Assembly: GCF_001426485.1 (NCBI RefSeq)
Contig: NZ_LMET01000001.1
Span: forward strand, 2,098,505-2,162,504
DNA from: Aeromicrobium sp. Root472D3
GTDB taxonomy: Bacteria > Actinomycetota > Actinomycetes > Propionibacteriales > Nocardioidaceae
Direction: 5' to 3'
Length of the DNA stretch: 64,000 bases
Shown here: positions 61,626 through 64,000 of the stretch, piece by piece
Layout of the letters: every line of letters begins with the position of its first letter
How positions within the stretch are numbered: position 1 is the stretch's first letter
Position numbers and translations under genes: made by a program
The notes under the pieces: generated by a model
What the model saw: only the letters and a program-made list of their open reading frames with translations
Told to the model about the DNA's origin: nothing
Databases searched by the model: none

Positions 61626-62125
61626 GACGTCTCCTCGAGTGTCAATTGCTCAACGACGAAGGGAGCTTCGTTCGGCAGGTCGAAGTTGAACTTGTAGGGC
61701 TGAGTTTGTCCGTGGCCCTTATTGACATTGATCACTGCTGTCACACGCATATGTCGGCTAATCAAGAGGTCGCTATCGCTTAGCGTCCAAAGTTTCTCCG
61801 CAATTCGGTCTCCGCCTGAGTAGATCGCGCGGAACTTCGAGGCGTATTTCTGGCAGCCCTCGCAGTCGGGGGACGAGAGGCGGGACAGCTCGTCGACGTC
61901 GCCGGTGGCGGCGGCGTAGTTGAAGACGTCGACGTAGTGCTTGACGAAGGCGGCGGCTCCCTCGGGGGAGTCCTCGGACGCCTGCGGCGGCATGGTCGGA
62001 AGGGTCGCGGTGGATGTCGGTGCTGCCGAGGCCGATCGTGTGGGGCCGGGCTCGCGGGGAGCGGGATCGGACGAGCAGGCGGCAAGGGTCAACGCCGTGA
62101 CCAGAACAATTCCCCCGAATCGCAT
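61622..62125 (-). CDS. DUF6318 lipoprotein
   Basis: 167 residues. Lipobox LTLAAC-S, Ser/Thr/Pro linker, then the family domain: SPEGAAAFVKHYVDVFNYAAATGDVDELSRLSSPDCEGCQKY with the CEGC pair. An exported, membrane-anchored protein of unknown role. Co-translated with the secreted protein downstream. The C-terminal half is A+T-richer than the rest of the window. Confidence 0.85.
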   Translation of the reverse strand: MRFGGIVLVTALTLAACSSDPAPREPGPTRSASAAPTSTATLPTMPPQASEDSPEGAAAFVKHYVDVFNYAAATGDVDELSRLSSPDCEGCQKYASKFRAIYSGGDRIAEKLWTLSDSDLLISRHMRVTAVINVNKGHGQTQPYKFNFDLPNEAPFVVEQLTLEETS

Positions 62126-62200
62126 GGCCAGAAACTACCGAAACCCCAGCAGATCTGTCAGCCCCGTCTCCCGAACTGTGGACAGCCCGGCGCGAGGGCA

Positions 62201-62250
62201 GAAAGAATCTGGGTTTGTCCGCGCGGGGGCGGACAAACCCAGATTCTTTC
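62201..62250. repeat. Perfect 22-bp inverted repeat with 6-nt loop
   Basis: Arms 62201-62222 and 62229-62250 are perfect complements. The element sits 15 nt after the secDF stop and 75 nt before the DUF6318 start. It probably ends secDF transcription, although it has no T run. The length and perfection, and the A+T content of the arm ends, are unusual for this genome, so a small mobile or REP-like repeat is possible. Confidence 0.7.
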
Positions 62251-62264
62251 GTCGACGGGTGGTG

Positions 62265-64000
62265 CTAGAGGATCGCGCCCGTCGTGGTGCGCCCGTCGTC
62301 GACGTTGGCGTACGGGTCGATGACCTTCTTCGGCGCATCGGTCGGGTCGTACGGCCAGCGCTCCTCGAGCAGGATCGCGATCGCCGACGCCGTGAAGATC
62401 GTCGACAGGATGCCGACCGACAGGCCGATCAGCAGCGCGATCGCGAAGTCGGTCAGCGAGTCCCCACCGAGGACGGCCAGGGCCGCCAGGATGAACATCG
62501 CGCCGAGCCCCGTGTTGATCGTGCGGGGGATCGTCTGCAGGATCGCCTCGTTGACGACACCGCGCAACGGCTTCTTGCGGTTCGCCGCGGTGTACTCGCG
62601 GATGCGGTCGAACACGACGATCGTGTCGTTGACCGCCAGGCCGATGATCGACAGCACCGCGGCCAGGAACACACCGTCGATCGGCTTGCCCCACCACGCG
62701 AAGACGCCGACGACCGTCAGCACCACCGACGACATCGACAGCACCGCCGCCGCCGCGTACGTCCACCGGAACCGCCACGCCAGGTAGAGCATCTGCGCCG
62801 CGATCGCGATCGCGAAGGCGATCAGGGCCTTGTCGCGCAGCTCCTTGCCGAGGCTGGGCCCGATCAGCTCGTCGCGCTCCTTCTCGACCGAGCCGGCGAC
62901 GGCCGCGAGGGCCTCCTCGATCTGGACGGCCTCCTCGTTCGTGATGTCGTCGAGGCGGACGCTGACGTTCTCGCGCCCGTCCTCGCCCGACGACGACTGG
63001 ACGACGGCCTGGCTGAAGCCCGCGTCGCTGACGGCCACGCGCGCGTCCTCGGCGTCGATCGCCTGCGACGTCGAGTACTCGAGCAGGCGACCGCCGGTGA
63101 ACTCGACACCCAGGTTGAGCCCCTTGACGGCGATGCCGCCGACCGACACGACCGCGACGACCAGCGTGATGACGATCCACGTGCCGCTGCGCTTCATGAG
63201 GTCGGGGCCGCTGTCGGTCAGCCACTGGCGGATCCGTCCCGTACCGGCCAGGCCCGAGATGGCCGGACGGCCCTTGACGACCGAGCGCTTGACGGCCCAC
63301 TCGCACAGCACGCGGGCGATGACGAGCGCCGACACCATCGAGGCGACGACACCGATCGACAGGGTCACGCCGAAGCCCTTGACGGGCCCGGACGCGAAGA
63401 AGAACAGCAGGGCGGCGGCGAGCAACGTCGTGACGTTGGAGTCGATGATCGCCGACCACGCCTTGTTGAAGCCCGTGGTGAGGGCCGGTTCGAGCCCCCC
63501 GGACGTCCGCTCGGCGTACTCTTCGCGCGCTCTCTCGAAGACCAGGACGTTGGCGTCGATGGCCAGCCCGATCGCCAGCACGAAGCCGGCCAGTCCCGGG
63601 AGGGTCAGGGTCGCGCCCAGCCAGACGAGCATGCCGTACGAGATGAGCGCGTAGGTGCCGAGCGCGATCGTGGCGAGGAAGCCGACGAGGCGGTAGACGA
63701 GCACGATGAACAGGCCGGTGAGGGCGATGCCGATGATGGCGGCCTCGATCGAGGCGTCGATCGCGACCTTGCCGAGCGTCGGACCGACGGTCCTCTGCTC
63801 GACCGTCTCGACGGGCACCGGCAGGGCGCCGCCCTTGATCAGGATCGCGAGGTCGTCGGCCGTGGCCTGCGTGAAGTTGCCCGTGATCTGGGTGGAGGCG
63901 CCGCCGCCGGACTGGCACAGGCTCGGCTGCACGGACGGCGACGAGATCACCTGCGTGTCGAGCACGATCGCGACGCGCTGGGCGGCGGCGGGGTTGGCGC
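62265..64000 (-). CDS. secDF: SecD-SecF fusion, N-terminal part cut by window end
   Basis: The visible part is 577 codons, open to the window end. It begins within the SecD periplasmic end (RVAIVLDTQVISSPSV), then SecD membrane part (FVLAIGLAIDANVLVFERAREE, GFNKAWSAIIDSNVTTLLAA), a linker near 280 visible residues, and complete SecF (GVEFTGGRLLEYS, LSIIGLAVNDTIVVFDRIRE, INTGLGAMFILAALAVLGG). It is one uninterrupted reading frame. SecDF uses proton flow to pull proteins out of the Sec channel. In many actinobacteria the two are separate genes. Confidence 0.93.
   Translation of the reverse strand, partial: ANPAAAQRVAIVLDTQVISSPSVQPSLCQSGGGASTQITGNFTQATADDLAILIKGGALPVPVETVEQRTVGPTLGKVAIDASIEAAIIGIALTGLFIVLVYRLVGFLATIALGTYALISYGMLVWLGATLTLPGLAGFVLAIGLAIDANVLVFERAREEYAERTSGGLEPALTTGFNKAWSAIIDSNVTTLLAAALLFFFASGPVKGFGVTLSIGVVASMVSALVIARVLCEWAVKRSVVKGRPAISGLAGTGRIRQWLTDSGPDLMKRSGTWIVITLVVAVVSVGGIAVKGLNLGVEFTGGRLLEYSTSQAIDAEDARVAVSDAGFSQAVVQSSSGEDGRENVSVRLDDITNEEAVQIEEALAAVAGSVEKERDELIGPSLGKELRDKALIAFAIAIAAQMLYLAWRFRWTYAAAAVLSMSSVVLTVVGVFAWWGKPIDGVFLAAVLSIIGLAVNDTIVVFDRIREYTAANRKKPLRGVVNEAILQTIPRTINTGLGAMFILAALAVLGGDSLTDFAIALLIGLSVGILSTIFTASAIAILLEERWPYDPTDAPKKVIDPYANVDDGRTTTGAIL

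Overview
The window is high-GC actinobacterial chromosome. Coding is dense on both strands, third positions are almost all G or C (which creates long antisense open frames), and GTG starts are common. Many genes begin 6-7 nt downstream of a TANNNT-like hexamer, the arrangement of leaderless actinobacterial genes. FhaA-type FHA protein, DUF6318 lipoprotein, MmyB-type regulator and SecDF make a member of the Propionibacteriales (Nocardioidaceae, perhaps Aeromicrobium or Nocardioides) likely. That placement is inference from gene content. I see no rRNA, tRNA, CRISPR array, insertion sequence or prophage.

0-8.3 kb: the end of an M20 peptidase gene; an MFS exporter; a small helical protein with a paralogue near 18 kb; a metal-handling group (ArsR regulator, a His-rich/Cys-rich metallothionein-like protein, a ZIP transporter); a VapBC-type toxin-antitoxin pair with two operator repeats; a lactate 2-monooxygenase-like flavoenzyme; small secreted and hypothetical proteins; and a divergent MmyB-type regulator/SDR pair. 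8.7-17.6 kb: a SWIM-SNF2 helicase, a secreted alkaline phosphatase, an LEA-like helical protein with a quinone-reductase-like enzyme, a secreted lipase and a membrane protein. 17.6-22.6 kb: a signalling group with an unknown protein divergent from an FHA protein and a membrane Ser/Thr kinase. 22.6-26.3 kb: a GH6 glycosidase and two tandem secreted MINPP/phytase-like histidine phosphatases, with PHO-box-like direct repeats in the divergent promoter region.

26.3-37.4 kb: a second SNF2 helicase, a DUF2256-DUF3253 fusion, a penicillin-binding-protein-like lipoprotein, a DOPA-dioxygenase-type enzyme, a lytic transglycosylase, BluB, thioredoxin behind a SigR/SigH-type promoter, an unusual three-part DUF6884/GIY-YIG-like protein, a glucose/sorbosone dehydrogenase lipoprotein, a 58-residue protein behind an iron-box-like site, and a cold-shock protein. 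37.6-47.1 kb: a CAP-domain protein, a large M6 (immune inhibitor A) protease, a MarR-MFS operon with an operator over the start, exonuclease III with an APC permease, DUF1304, and a geranylgeranyl-reductase-family flavoprotein.

47.1-64 kb: a queuosine-salvage pair (YhhQ-type transporter and Tgt, overlapping tail to tail), an M50 peptidase, a TPR protein, SbcCD, an APC permease with a universal stress protein, a transsulfuration operon (cystathionine beta-synthase, cystathionine gamma-synthase/lyase, and a DUF998 protein that seems to need a CTG start), a DUF6318/secreted-protein pair of lower GC, a perfect 22-bp inverted repeat, and a SecD-SecF fusion cut by the window end. Recurrent themes are phosphate scavenging, redox and metal homeostasis, and cell-envelope hydrolases.
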